Assembly (NCBI RefSeq): GCF_018861735.1
Contig: NZ_JAHLEB010000002.1
Coordinates: forward strand, 62,001-126,000
DNA length: 64,000 nucleotides
Direction: 5' to 3'
From: Clostridium lacusfryxellense
GTDB lineage: Bacteria > Bacillota > Clostridia > Clostridiales > Clostridiaceae
The position numbers were made by a program, and so were the translations under genes. The notes beneath the pieces are model-generated. The model had not been told where the DNA came from. It searched no databases and saw nothing but the letters and a program-made list of their open reading frames with translations. Positions 35,508 to 43,900 of the stretch are shown piece by piece (the stretch's first letter is position 1; every line of letters starts with the position of its first letter).

Positions 35508-36413
35508 TTGACAAATAAAAGAATATCTCATGTAATGGCAATTATCTTAATGTTTATATGGAGTTTATCATATTTAAGCATAAAGGTTATATCTGAAGAG
35601 GTTAGTCCCGTATTATCAGCATTTTACAGATTTGTATTAGCCGCAATAATTTTATTTATATTATTAAAAGTAAAATTTCCTAAGGAAAAGGTTTTAAAAG
35701 AGGACAAGGTTAAGTTCGCCTTGGGTGGGCTCTTTGGAGTAGCAATATATTTTATTTTTGAAAATTATGCTGTAGCATATACATCTGCGTCAAATGTTGC
35801 AATTTTAATTGCGTCTATACCTGTATTTACAATATTTACTCAAAGATTAGTTTATAAAGAGAAATTTACTTTTGGTAAAATGATTGGAGCTACATTAAGT
35901 TTAATTGGAATTATTATAATAATTGCATCTAAGGAAAGAGTAAGTCTCTTATCAAAAGGGAGCATAGGAGATTTGATGGCGCTTGGAGCAGTATTTTCTT
36001 GGATAATATATAACATGGTTTGTAGTAGTTTTAAAGGGCATTATAAAGTTATAACTATAACAACTTACGAAATTATGTGGGGATCACTATTCTTAAGTCC
36101 TTCATTATTTTTCAGTACATTACAAGTTCCTTCTACAAAAGTTGTAGTTAATTTAATATTTTTATCGATTGCTTGCTCATGCATTGGATATCTCATGTAT
36201 GTACATTGCATAAAAGATCTAGGAGCAACGGTACTTACAACATATATAAACTTACAACCAATTATGAGTTTAATTGCAGCGGGAGTAATATTACACGAAG
36301 TCATTACTATTTGGCAAGTACTAGGATGTATTGTCATAATAGTAGGGGTAACATTAGTTAGCCTAGATGGGCGATTAAAGTTTGGCAAACGAAAAAGAGT
36401 ATATAATGCATAA
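35508..36413 (+). CDS. EamA/DMT-family transporter
   Basis: A 301-residue drug/metabolite transporter with ten predicted membrane segments in two EamA halves (about 10-140 and 155-290). Typical features: FIWSLSYLSIKV, FYRFVLAAIILF, YTSASNVAILIASIPVFT and, in half two, GAVFSWIIYNMV and GVTLVSLDG. Start TTG 35508 has AAGGGTGTGA upstream. The substrate cannot be told. A hairpin element begins 18 bp after the stop. Confidence 0.88.
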   Translation: MTNKRISHVMAIILMFIWSLSYLSIKVISEEVSPVLSAFYRFVLAAIILFILLKVKFPKEKVLKEDKVKFALGGLFGVAIYFIFENYAVAYTSASNVAILIASIPVFTIFTQRLVYKEKFTFGKMIGATLSLIGIIIIIASKERVSLLSKGSIGDLMALGAVFSWIIYNMVCSSFKGHYKVITITTYEIMWGSLFLSPSLFFSTLQVPSTKVVVNLIFLSIACSCIGYLMYVHCIKDLGATVLTTYINLQPIMSLIAAGVILHEVITIWQVLGCIVIIVGVTLVSLDGRLKFGKRKRVYNA

Positions 36414-36430
36414 CTAGATATCCTGCGTGC

Positions 36431-36627
36431 CTTGCATTCGAAATCTAAACAAGAAATTCCATTTAGAAATTCTAACCTTTTGCTCATATAAAATTTGCTA
36501 GCACTCACATTCGGCATCCTGCCTCAAGTTCGCTAGCCTGCCTTCCTGGAAGGCTTACGCAAATTTTACATTTCCAAAAGAAGAATTTTAAATGGAATTT
36601 AATAGTTTTGTCGTTTCTTATTGCAAG
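36431..36627. repeat. Second type of folded palindromic element
   Basis: About 197 bp. CTTGCATTCG...AGAAATTCCATTT at the left pairs imperfectly with AAATGGAATTT...TTGCAAG at the right; inner AAATTTGC pairs with GCAAATTT. The apex carries AGTTCGCTAGCCTGCC and TTCCTGGAAGGC. It differs from the three-copy family nearby. It is a single copy in this window. Confidence 0.7.
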
Positions 36628-36734
36628 TCACTCCAGAAAAATATCATACTTGGTTTAAATTCATGATGATAATGTCTAAGATTGCTTTATAAACCTGAAG
36701 TCGATAAACGTTTTAGATTCCAGATATAACAAAT

Positions 36735-36768
36735 AAACCTTCAATAGTGTTTACGCTATTGAAGGTTT
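36735..36768. terminator. Hairpin, possible terminator
   Basis: AAACCTTCAATAG pairs with CTATTGAAGGTTT around an 8-nt loop. There is no T-run beyond the stem, so termination is uncertain. Confidence 0.5.
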
Positions 36769-36806
36769 AGAGTGCGATTCCGTATATAGATGATGACGGC
36801 TAATCT

Positions 36807-37040
36807 TTTTTCTCATAGTATGTTAACAAAAGTATATGTTGCGTAAGAATGCGTTCGAACAAACCTTAGTAATTCTTAATTTATTATGTTTACAAATGCG
36901 TAAAGAAACCCACATGTTTGAGCGAAAGCGAGTTTGTGGGTTTTAGCAGTTGTAAATATAATAAATTTTAGAATTACAAGGTGAAGTGAGCCGCATTAAT
37001 AGCAACATATACTTTTCGTTATAACATACTATGAGAAAAA
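36807..37040. repeat. Folded repeat element, copy 2
   Basis: About 234 bp including outer arms CTCATAGTATGTTAAC and GTTATAACATACTATGAG. Ends AGTATATGTTGC and GCAACATATACT. Its apical stem AAACCCACA/TGTGGGTTT encloses TTTGAGCGAAAGCGAGTTT. It is nearly identical to copy 3 in its core and sits between two convergent genes. Confidence 0.88.
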
Positions 37041-37072
37041 CCATGTAGCATTATCTGTTGAGATAAAAGCTA

Positions 37073-37360
37073 TTAACTCTCATCTGGAAATATTGCATTT
37101 ATTATATTTATGATAGTCTCATTACTTATCGAATAATTAATTTGTAAGCCATTTCTTTCACCTTTTATAATGCCTAAAGATTTTAGCTTTTGAAGGTGTT
37201 GAGAAACTGTGGATTGTGGGAGGTTTAAACAATCTTGCATATAGCTAACATTGCAACTCCCTTTATTCATAAGTCCTCTAATAATACATATTCGTGCAGG
37301 GTGTGCAATAGCCTTTAGTAGGTCTGCAATTTGTTCATACTGTTTTATATCATTAATCAT
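37073..37360 (-). CDS. ArsR-family transcriptional regulator
   Basis: A 95-residue winged-helix repressor. It has ADLLKAIAHPARICIIRGL, then MQDCLNLPQSTVSQHLQKLKSLGIIKGERNGLQINYSI, the ArsR helix-turn-helix and wing. Cys residues at CNVSYMQDC could bind a metal or thiol ligand, but the classical CxC is absent. The upstream AT-rich region holds near-palindromes (TACTAATATTAAAATACTAAT-like, 37405-37435) that may be its operator. No effector gene is next to it; the transporter at 35508 is the closest candidate. Confidence 0.88.
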   Translation of the reverse strand: MINDIKQYEQIADLLKAIAHPARICIIRGLMNKGSCNVSYMQDCLNLPQSTVSQHLQKLKSLGIIKGERNGLQINYSISNETIINIINAIFPDES

Positions 37361-37469
37361 AAAAATCTCCTTTTGAAAAATACTTATTAATATAATTGTG
37401 AGTATTTAATAATTAGTATTTTAATATTAGTATATTGCAATATTAAAGTCAATACATTAGTATTAAAAT

Positions 37470-37521
37470 CCATAAAAAACGACTATATTAATATTTTTAT
37501 TAATATAGTCCTTTTTTATGG
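37470..37521. terminator. Bidirectional terminator-like hairpin
   Basis: CCATAAAAAACGACTATATT and its complement form a stem of more than 20 bp with A/T runs on both sides. It lies 20 bp past the carboxypeptidase gene (minus strand). Confidence 0.85.
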
Positions 37522-37541
37522 ATACTATTACAAATTGTAAT

Positions 37542-38795
37542 TTAAAACCTTATTCGTCTACCATTACGATTTTTACGCCTTCTAATAGAAGAAATTAATA
37601 ACAAAATTAATGCTATAACTACTATTAATAAAATTGCAGCTGCAACGTATATAATTATGTTAGCTTTAATAAGAGCAGATTTTGAAATCGTTGGATATAA
37701 TTTGTAGCTCATATTTGAATCTTTTTGTGATATAGCTAAAGTTCCAACGGAAGTGTCTTTATTAAGCTTCCATGGATTTATACTAGCAACATTAAGTGAA
37801 GTAACTGGTTTTACATCGTTGTTATAAAATGAAACGTCTTCTTTTGTTTGAAGAGGAACACTAATTGTTCTTTTTGGTCCTATGAATGGAATAACTTTAT
37901 AGGGTACAGAAATTGTTTTAATAGCAGTATCTTTTTTATTAAGTACTTCTTTTTGTGCAGAATAACTATAGTCTATTAGTTTTGTCATATCTTCAAAAAC
38001 TTTTGTATCTTGTGGAAGGTTATACTCAGAGTTCATAACAACTCCTATTATATGACGACCATTACGCTCATATACAGAAACTAAACATCTACCAGCTTTT
38101 AATGTAACGCCAGTTTTACCACCTACGTTACCAGCGACTCCAAGAAGTTTATTTCTGTTTTCAACAGTTGCTTCAGGACCATTAGCAGATTTTATAACGC
38201 TTGTTTTTTTACCCATAGATGCCTTAACCCAATCGTTTTTATAAGCAGCTCTACCTAAAAGGGTTAGATCATAAGCAGTTGTATAATGTCCATCATTTGC
38301 ATCATCAAGTCCATTTGGAGTTAGAAAATGAGATCCTTTCATCCCGAGGGACGCTGCTTTGTCATTCATCATTTTAGCAAATTTTACTTCATCACCACCA
38401 ACGTTATCAGCAATCATATATGCAATATCATTTCCTGAAAAAAGAAGCAGACCATCCATTACGTTATCAGCTGACATAGTCTCACCAACTGCTATAGGAT
38501 GTTTATTTAAGTTATATGAAAAAGCTGGTTGATTTTTTGCGGATTCTGTATAAGTTAAATTGTCAGTTGATTTTTTATTTTCAGCAAGTAACAAGGCTGT
38601 AATAAGCTTAGTAATGCTTGCTGGGTACATTTTATTATCAATATTTTTTGTGTAAATAATTTCGTTTGTATCCATATCTACAGAAATCGCAGCTTTACCA
38701 ATTAATTCTGGTGGTTTTACAGCAGCAAAAACAGTTGTAGAAAAGACTAAAGTAAATACTAGTGTTAATAGTGAAAGTCGGTTTCTTCTTTTCAA
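37542..38795 (-). CDS. D-alanyl-D-alanine carboxypeptidase (DacF/PBP5-like)
   Basis: A 417-residue penicillin-binding protein that trims peptidoglycan stem peptides outside the cell. Signal peptide residues 1-24 (ending VFAAV). Active-site motifs: SITK (about residue 60), SGN (about 122) and KTG (about 225). The C-terminal membrane segment (about 380-405, IIYVAAAILLIVVIALILLL) and the basic tail RRRKNRNGRR anchor it. SD GGAGAGATG lies upstream. Family includes sporulation-specific members, but its time of action is unknown. Confidence 0.95.
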   Translation of the reverse strand: MKRRNRLSLLTLVFTLVFSTTVFAAVKPPELIGKAAISVDMDTNEIIYTKNIDNKMYPASITKLITALLLAENKKSTDNLTYTESAKNQPAFSYNLNKHPIAVGETMSADNVMDGLLLFSGNDIAYMIADNVGGDEVKFAKMMNDKAASLGMKGSHFLTPNGLDDANDGHYTTAYDLTLLGRAAYKNDWVKASMGKKTSVIKSANGPEATVENRNKLLGVAGNVGGKTGVTLKAGRCLVSVYERNGRHIIGVVMNSEYNLPQDTKVFEDMTKLIDYSYSAQKEVLNKKDTAIKTISVPYKVIPFIGPKRTISVPLQTKEDVSFYNNDVKPVTSLNVASINPWKLNKDTSVGTLAISQKDSNMSYKLYPTISKSALIKANIIIYVAAAILLIVVIALILLLISSIRRRKNRNGRRIRF

Positions 38796-38952
38796 TTTTC
38801 ATCTCTCCATCTTAATTAAATTTTGTATTCGGTTAGTGATAAATACAAAGCAAGTATATCATTTTAACATATTAAGAACAAGGTGCATTGATCAATGATG
38901 ACGGATTTAGAGAGAAGTTAATATAATGATCACATTTTATGGGTTAAGTGTT

Positions 38953-39182
38953 TTTTCTTTTATTATGCTATAACGAAAATATATGTTGCTATTAATGCAG
39001 CTCACTTCACCTTGTAATTCTAAAATTTATTATATTTACAGCTGCTAAAACCCACAAACTCGCTTTCGCTCAAACATGTGGGTTTCTTCACGCACCTGAA
39101 AATATAATAAATTAAGAATTACTAAGATTTGTTCGAATGCATTCTTACGCAACATATACTGTAGTAGCATAATATAAGAAAA
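38953..39182. repeat. Folded repeat element, copy 3 (inverted)
   Basis: About 230 bp, opposite in orientation to copy 2 and over 90% alike in the core by eye. Outer arms TATTATGCTA and TAGCATAATA differ from those of copy 2 but are also complementary. It lies between the carboxypeptidase start and the small membrane-protein gene. Confidence 0.88.
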
Positions 39183-39211
39183 ATACTAGAGATTAATTAG
39201 AGTTGTATTTA

Positions 39212-39571
39212 TTATTTTTCTATATGAATACTAGGAATTAATTTGACTACATAGAGTCTATATCCAATGAAAATCGATGAAATGCTTAGTATAAGTGTGG
39301 CTACAGCTACGCAAATCAGAATGGTATTTGACTGCGGCATGATAGAAAAACTATCAAGAAACTCGACCTCGCCAGTTACCGGAGATGTTGGCAAATTGAT
39401 TTTTATCAAAAACAAGAATCCGTAAACAATGATGGCAATGCCTAAAAAACTTAGAAGTCTTAACTTTTTACGTTTAATGAAAGTGATTGCGACTCCACCA
39501 AAAAACACATTTAATTGGATTCCTACAAGGCGACCAATCGTAAATGATTTATTAAAAGTTGCTACTTGCAT
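39212..39571 (-). CDS. Hypothetical small membrane protein
   Basis: A 119-residue protein with about three membrane segments (20-32, 40-58, 84-105) and a loop carrying LPTSPVTGEVEFLDSF. No family recognised. The ATG at 39571 has no SD (GCCCCACCA upstream), so the start or even the gene's integrity is doubtful. The loop may face outside, with both ends in the cell. Confidence 0.45.
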   Translation of the reverse strand: MQVATFNKSFTIGRLVGIQLNVFFGGVAITFIKRKKLRLLSFLGIAIIVYGFLFLIKINLPTSPVTGEVEFLDSFSIMPQSNTILICVAVATLILSISSIFIGYRLYVVKLIPSIHIEK

Positions 39572-39644
39572 TGGTGGGGCAACATAAAAGTTTTTTTATG
39601 GTAGAATAGATTTATGGACTTCTATAGAAAAGGTTGTGATTAAT

Positions 39645-40262
39645 TTGATAAATAAGCTAGAACGAATATTTAAAGATAGAATTCCTAAGGTAATAGGGGA
39701 ATTTGATGAAAGTGCGGTTATGATATTATTAGTAGAAGATGCAGAAGAGGTGTCAATTGTATTTGAAGTGCGTGCTCTTAAATTAAGAAGCCAGCCAGGG
39801 GATGTTTGTCTGCCGGGTGGGAGAGTAGAATTAGATGAAAAACCAAAGGAAACTGCGATAAGAGAGACTATGGAGGAATTAAATCTAAAAAGAGATCAAA
39901 TTGAGATCTTAGGTGATATGGATTATTATATAAGCCCTTATGGGAATATATTGTATGCTTTTGTAGCTGTTCTTAAATATGGAGAAATAAAACCAAGTGA
40001 GGATGAGGTAGATCATATATTTAAAGTTCCACTCAACTTCTTTTTAGAAACAAAGCCACTACATTACAATATGAATATAGGGCCATTAAACCAAGAAGGA
40101 TTTCCTTTTCATTTAATTAATGGTGGGAAAGACTATAAGTTTAGAAAAGGATATTTAGATCAGTATTTTTATGAGTATAATAAATATGTAATATGGGGAT
40201 TTACTGCTCAGATTGTTAAAAGCTTTATTGATATTTATGATAAATATTTTAAAAAGCAGTAA
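39645..40262 (+). CDS. Nudix hydrolase, CoA pyrophosphatase type
   Basis: A 205-residue hydrolase. The Nudix box is GGRVELDEKPKETAIRETMEEL (about residues 63-85). The preceding LRSQPGDVCLPGG matches the CoA pyrophosphatase (UPF0035-like) signature, so CoA or related pyrophosphates are likely substrates. I prefer TTG 39645 because AAGGTTGTGAT pairs well with the ribosome; a GTG at 39636 is possible. Terminator at the stop codon. Confidence 0.88.
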   Translation: MINKLERIFKDRIPKVIGEFDESAVMILLVEDAEEVSIVFEVRALKLRSQPGDVCLPGGRVELDEKPKETAIRETMEELNLKRDQIEILGDMDYYISPYGNILYAFVAVLKYGEIKPSEDEVDHIFKVPLNFFLETKPLHYNMNIGPLNQEGFPFHLINGGKDYKFRKGYLDQYFYEYNKYVIWGFTAQIVKSFIDIYDKYFKKQ

Positions 40263-40290
40263 TAATATTTAAATTATTACTGCTTTTTAA
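40251..40290. terminator. Bidirectional terminator
   Basis: AAAAAGCAGTAATAAT pairs with ATTATTACTGCTTTTT. It overlaps the Nudix stop codon and serves both convergent genes. Confidence 0.9.
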
Positions 40291-40294
40291 AATG

Positions 40295-40645
40295 TTATTT
40301 ACCTGGTACTAATTTGTTTTTCTTAATGAATAATGAAACACTTAGAACTATAAGAGCTATATACACAAAAATATATACAATTGAGAGTAATCCTGTAGTA
40401 TAGAAAAATTTCAAGTAAATGAAAGCAAATACAGATATAAGAGACCAAGCTAAAGAAATAAAAGCTATTATATTATTTCTACCTCGCCAGTGCTCGGGGT
40501 CTTTCATATTTCCAATGATTTTTTCTCGCTTTTTACTTTTAGCACCTGTGTTAATTACTAGAAACTTGTAATATAAAAAGAATATAAATTCTACTATTGA
40601 AACTGCTAAAAACATGTAGGATAAAGAGAAACTAGTTATATTCAA
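40295..40645 (-). CDS. Hypothetical membrane protein
   Basis: A 116-residue protein with three membrane segments (about 6-25, 59-80 and 85-107) and a conserved-looking middle: KSKKREKIIGNMKDPEHWRGRNN. TTG 40645 is chosen because AAAGGAG lies eight bases upstream; the GTG at 40654 overlaps that SD. No family recognised. Confidence 0.6.
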   Translation of the reverse strand: MNITSFSLSYMFLAVSIVEFIFFLYYKFLVINTGAKSKKREKIIGNMKDPEHWRGRNNIIAFISLAWSLISVFAFIYLKFFYTTGLLSIVYIFVYIALIVLSVSLFIKKNKLVPGK

Positions 40646-40696
40646 AAAAATCACTCCTTTAAGAAATTAATATGCCCTAAAGGAGAAAAAATAACA

Positions 40697-41055
40697 CTAT
40701 TCTTTTTTATCAATAACAGCGCCTTCGTAATAATCTGTGCCCCATTTACACATAACGTCTAATATCGGCATTACACTTTTGCCCTGTTTTGTTAAAGAGT
40801 ATTCTACTTTAGGAGGAACTTCTGCATATACTTTTCTGTGAACCATTTCATATGCTTCTAATTCTCTAAGCTGCTGAGTTAACATTTTTTGTGTTATTAC
40901 ACCCATCGATCTTTTAAGTTCGCTAAATCTTAGTACACCATTTTTGCTAATTTCCAGAGGATAATTGGTTTCCATTTACCACCTATAATATCCAATGTTA
41001 ACTCTATGGCACAGCTATATTCTTTATTGTTTATTTTCATAATTTTATCGCTCAT
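40697..41055 (-). pseudogene. HxlR-family regulator, single-base frameshift
   Basis: Start ATG 41055 with AGGAGG gives MSDKIMKINNKEYSCAIELT, LDIIGGKWKPIILWKLAK and then a stop at 40930. The second part (about 40697-40946) reads KNGVLRFSELKRSMG, ITQKMLTQQLRELEAYEMV and on to DKKE in the next frame. One extra A in the A5 run at 40941-40945 would join them into a normal HxlR protein of about 118 residues. Winged-helix regulators of this family often answer redox or aldehyde stress. It is either a pseudogene or a sequencing error in the run. Confidence 0.8.
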
Positions 41056-41137
41056 AATACCTCCTAGTTTTTTCGGAACCTTATAGCAACTTAGATACTA
41101 AGTAACTTATAAGATAGTACTTGATTAAATAACCTTT

Positions 41138-41182
41138 AGTTTGTATATAAATTATATCATTGATATAATTTATATACAAACT
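41138..41182. repeat. Perfect 45-bp palindrome
   Basis: Two exact 22-bp complementary arms around one base, AT-rich. It lies 83 bp upstream of the HxlR start and 185 bp before ndk, between divergent genes, so it may be an operator. Symmetry includes GATATAATTTATATAC. Confidence 0.9.
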
Positions 41183-41366
41183 TATAATTATTGTTTTATG
41201 TAATATAATAAAAACACTTTGATTTATCATTCAAATGTTTTATAATAGTATATATATTAGGAATATTTGTAAGAATATGATTATGTGCTTATGTGTTATT
41301 TCTAAGTTTAGTTTAAGTAGTTAGAAATCAAGATTATAATTAATAAAAAGCAGGGAGTGAATTTTA

Positions 41367-41837
41367 ATGGAAAGAACCTTGGTATTAATTAAACCTGATG
41401 GTGTTAAACGTGAATTAATTGGAAAGATTATCAATCAATATGAGGAAAAATCATTAGAAATTGTGGAACTCAAGATGATTACTGCAACAGTCGATAATGC
41501 CAAAAAACATTATAGCGAACATATTGGAAAAGATTTTTTTGAAGAGTTAATAAATTATATTACTGATGGAAAAATATGTGCAATGATCTTAGTGGGAGAG
41601 AAAGCAGTTGAGATAGTAAGGAAGATAAATGGAGATAAGAATCCCATAAAATCAGAACCTGGAAGCATAAGAGGAAGGTTTGCAATTAATGAAACTCAAA
41701 ATTTAGTTCATGCATCTGATAGTACTACTAGTGCAGAACGTGAAATTTCAATCTGGTTTCCAGAACTTAATGAATTAGATAGACTTAAAGAGAAGGATTT
41801 ATTTGCGAAAACTGACGTCCCATTAATAAATGTATAA
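41367..41837 (+). CDS. ndk: Nucleoside diphosphate kinase
   Basis: Transfers phosphate from ATP to NDPs. ERTLVLIKPDGVKR at the N-terminus; the active-site His is in NLVHASDS (about residue 115); GSIRGRFAI precedes it. At 156 residues it has a roughly 15-residue tail beyond the usual end at IWFPEL. SD GCAGGGAGTG precedes the ATG. The intergenic palindrome may affect its promoter. Confidence 0.95.
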   Translation: MERTLVLIKPDGVKRELIGKIINQYEEKSLEIVELKMITATVDNAKKHYSEHIGKDFFEELINYITDGKICAMILVGEKAVEIVRKINGDKNPIKSEPGSIRGRFAINETQNLVHASDSTTSAEREISIWFPELNELDRLKEKDLFAKTDVPLINV

Positions 41838-41844
41838 CTAACAT

Positions 41845-41882
41845 AAAAGAAGCTAACCAAATCAATGGTTAGCTTTTGTTTA
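41845..41882. terminator. Bidirectional terminator
   Basis: AAAAGAAGCTAACC pairs with GGTTAGCTTTTG, with TTTTGTTT following. It lies between convergent ndk and the HesB-like gene. Confidence 0.85.
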
Positions 41883-41883
41883 T

Positions 41884-42243
41884 TTAATGAGAATCACAAT
41901 GCCCAGAGCATCCATTACAAGACTTACTATCACCGCTATTACAAGTTTTCTTAGCATCTTTTGTAGGTATTGTTTTTACCCAAAATCTAGAATCTTTATA
42001 TGCAATTGTGAGTTCTAAAATGTTGTCTATTAGAGTTTCATCATATAATATTTTCAAATCACCAATATTATTTTGGACGTCTCCTTCTATAAAATTATCT
42101 AAGTAGATGTCAACTTTAGTAGTTTTGCAACAACCACTAACATAAACAAAACGTACGCTATCGTACTCTTCGTCAAGTTTAATCATTTTAAGTAATTCAT
42201 CTGAAGCAACTTTTGAAAGTTTAATTTTTAAAGGTTGTATCAT
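41884..42243 (-). CDS. HesB/IscA-like protein with Cys-rich tail
   Basis: A 119-residue protein. The N-terminal part has VSGCCKTTKVDIYLDNF, which resembles HesB/IscA-type proteins that bind Fe-S or iron. The C-terminus CNSGDSKSCNGCSGHCDSH is an unusual Cys/His cluster that could bind metal. The assignment is tentative. SD AGGAGG precedes the ATG. It has 44 bp to pncB upstream and is likely co-transcribed with it. Confidence 0.55.
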   Translation of the reverse strand: MIQPLKIKLSKVASDELLKMIKLDEEYDSVRFVYVSGCCKTTKVDIYLDNFIEGDVQNNIGDLKILYDETLIDNILELTIAYKDSRFWVKTIPTKDAKKTCNSGDSKSCNGCSGHCDSH

Positions 42244-42287
42244 AAGTCCTCCTAGTATTCATCTCGTGGTTAATTATTATTTTATTT

Positions 42288-43766
42288 TTAGTCCTCAAGA
42301 ATCTCGGAATAGTGGTTTAATAAACCTTGCTTTAGGTTCCATAAATTCCAAGAAAGATCCACTGAATATGTGTGTGGATTGTCGAGCCTTAAAATTTCAG
42401 TCCATAATTTAGAAACTTCATTTTCTGAAAGTGTTTTTATTTCCATAACAGACGGAGATTCATAAATTTGTTTTCCATTTTCAAATAGTTTAACCAAAAG
42501 TTCTTTTATATAGTAATGTTTAAGGTTTTTCTTTTTCCAAGTATATGTTGGATTAAATATTTCAAGAGGTTTACTTTCATCTATTACCTCATCATGCAAA
42601 GTAATTAAGTCAGCAATAGCCTTGTGAGTTGTTTTATCAAAAATTCTATATAGTTTTTTAAAAGCAGGGTTTATAATTTTTTCTGCATTCTCGCTAATTT
42701 TAATTTTTGGTATTATTTCACCATCATTTTCAACAGCCACAAGTTTATAAACACCACCAAATACTGGTTCGGATCTAGCTGTAATAAGTCTTTCTCCGAC
42801 ACCAAAGTTATCAATTTGTGCCCCGCTTTCTAAAACTCCTCGGATAATATATTCATCAAGAGAGTTGGAAACAGTGATCTTAACATCTTCATATCCAGCT
42901 TCATCTAGCATTATTCTAACTTTTTTAGTTAGATAAGTAATATCTCCACTATCAATTCTAATTCCTTTAGGTCTTTTGCCCATAGGTTTAAGTATTTCAT
43001 TAAATACCTTTATGGCATTTGGCATACCAGAACGTAGAACATTATAAGTATCTATTAGTAGCACGCAGTTATCAGGATAAGTCTGCGTCCATGCTTTAAA
43101 AGCATCATATTCAGTGTCAAACAGTTGTACCCAACTATGTGCCATAGTTCCAAGTGCTGGAATATCAAACATCTCTTCAGCCATTGTGCAGGCGGTACCA
43201 ACGCAACCACCAATAACAGAAGCTCGAGCTCCATATATAGCACCATCATAACCTTGAGCACGCCTTGAACCAAATTCCATAACTGGTCTACCCTTTGCAG
43301 CTCTACATATTCTACTTGCTTTAGTGGCTATTAAAGTTTGATGATTTATTGTAAGTAGTGTCATTGTTTCAACAAACTGAGCCTGAATAACAGGTCCCTT
43401 AACAATAACTAAAGGTTCACCTGGAAATACTGGATAGCCCTCAGGTACTGCCCATACATCACAAGAAAATTTAAATGTCTTTAGATAATTAATAAAAGCT
43501 TCTGAAAAAATACCTTTACTTTTTAAGTAAGATAAATCATCATCTGTAAAATTTAAATTAGATAGATATTCAATTAATTGTTGTACTCCACCCATAATAC
43601 AGTATCCGCCAGCATCAGGTATTCGTCTAAAGAACATATCAAAATAGGCAATTTTGTCTTGAACACCGTTATCAAGATAACCGTTTGCCATAGTTAATTC
43701 ATAAAAGTCTACTAGCATTGTTAGGTTTCTTTCATTCCTCACATTAAAATCTTTTGAGTATATCAT
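42288..43766 (-). CDS. pncB: Nicotinate phosphoribosyltransferase
   Basis: Makes nicotinate mononucleotide from nicotinate in NAD salvage. 492 residues, typical. Visible: TMLVDFYELTMANGYL, EFGSRRAQGYDGA, GTMAHSWVQLF, LLIDTYNVLRSG, GIRIDSGDITYL and NFGVGERLITA. SD AAAGGGGAAAAG lies upstream. Probably the first gene of a two-gene unit with the HesB-like gene. Confidence 0.95.
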   Translation of the reverse strand: MIYSKDFNVRNERNLTMLVDFYELTMANGYLDNGVQDKIAYFDMFFRRIPDAGGYCIMGGVQQLIEYLSNLNFTDDDLSYLKSKGIFSEAFINYLKTFKFSCDVWAVPEGYPVFPGEPLVIVKGPVIQAQFVETMTLLTINHQTLIATKASRICRAAKGRPVMEFGSRRAQGYDGAIYGARASVIGGCVGTACTMAEEMFDIPALGTMAHSWVQLFDTEYDAFKAWTQTYPDNCVLLIDTYNVLRSGMPNAIKVFNEILKPMGKRPKGIRIDSGDITYLTKKVRIMLDEAGYEDVKITVSNSLDEYIIRGVLESGAQIDNFGVGERLITARSEPVFGGVYKLVAVENDGEIIPKIKISENAEKIINPAFKKLYRIFDKTTHKAIADLITLHDEVIDESKPLEIFNPTYTWKKKNLKHYYIKELLVKLFENGKQIYESPSVMEIKTLSENEVSKLWTEILRLDNPHTYSVDLSWNLWNLKQGLLNHYSEILED

Positions 43767-43900
43767 AATCTTTTCCCCTTTGAAATTTAATAAAAGTATA
43801 TAATAGAGTTATTGCATAAATACATTTTAAAGTAATAACAAGATTAATACAATAGTAATGTAGGTATAATACTAATATACGATGGACTTAAAGTAGGTGG

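Noticed and set aside
36065-36517. Minus-strand ORF of 150 codons over the EamA gene end
   Set aside because: It is mostly antisense to the transporter and extends only into a hairpin element.
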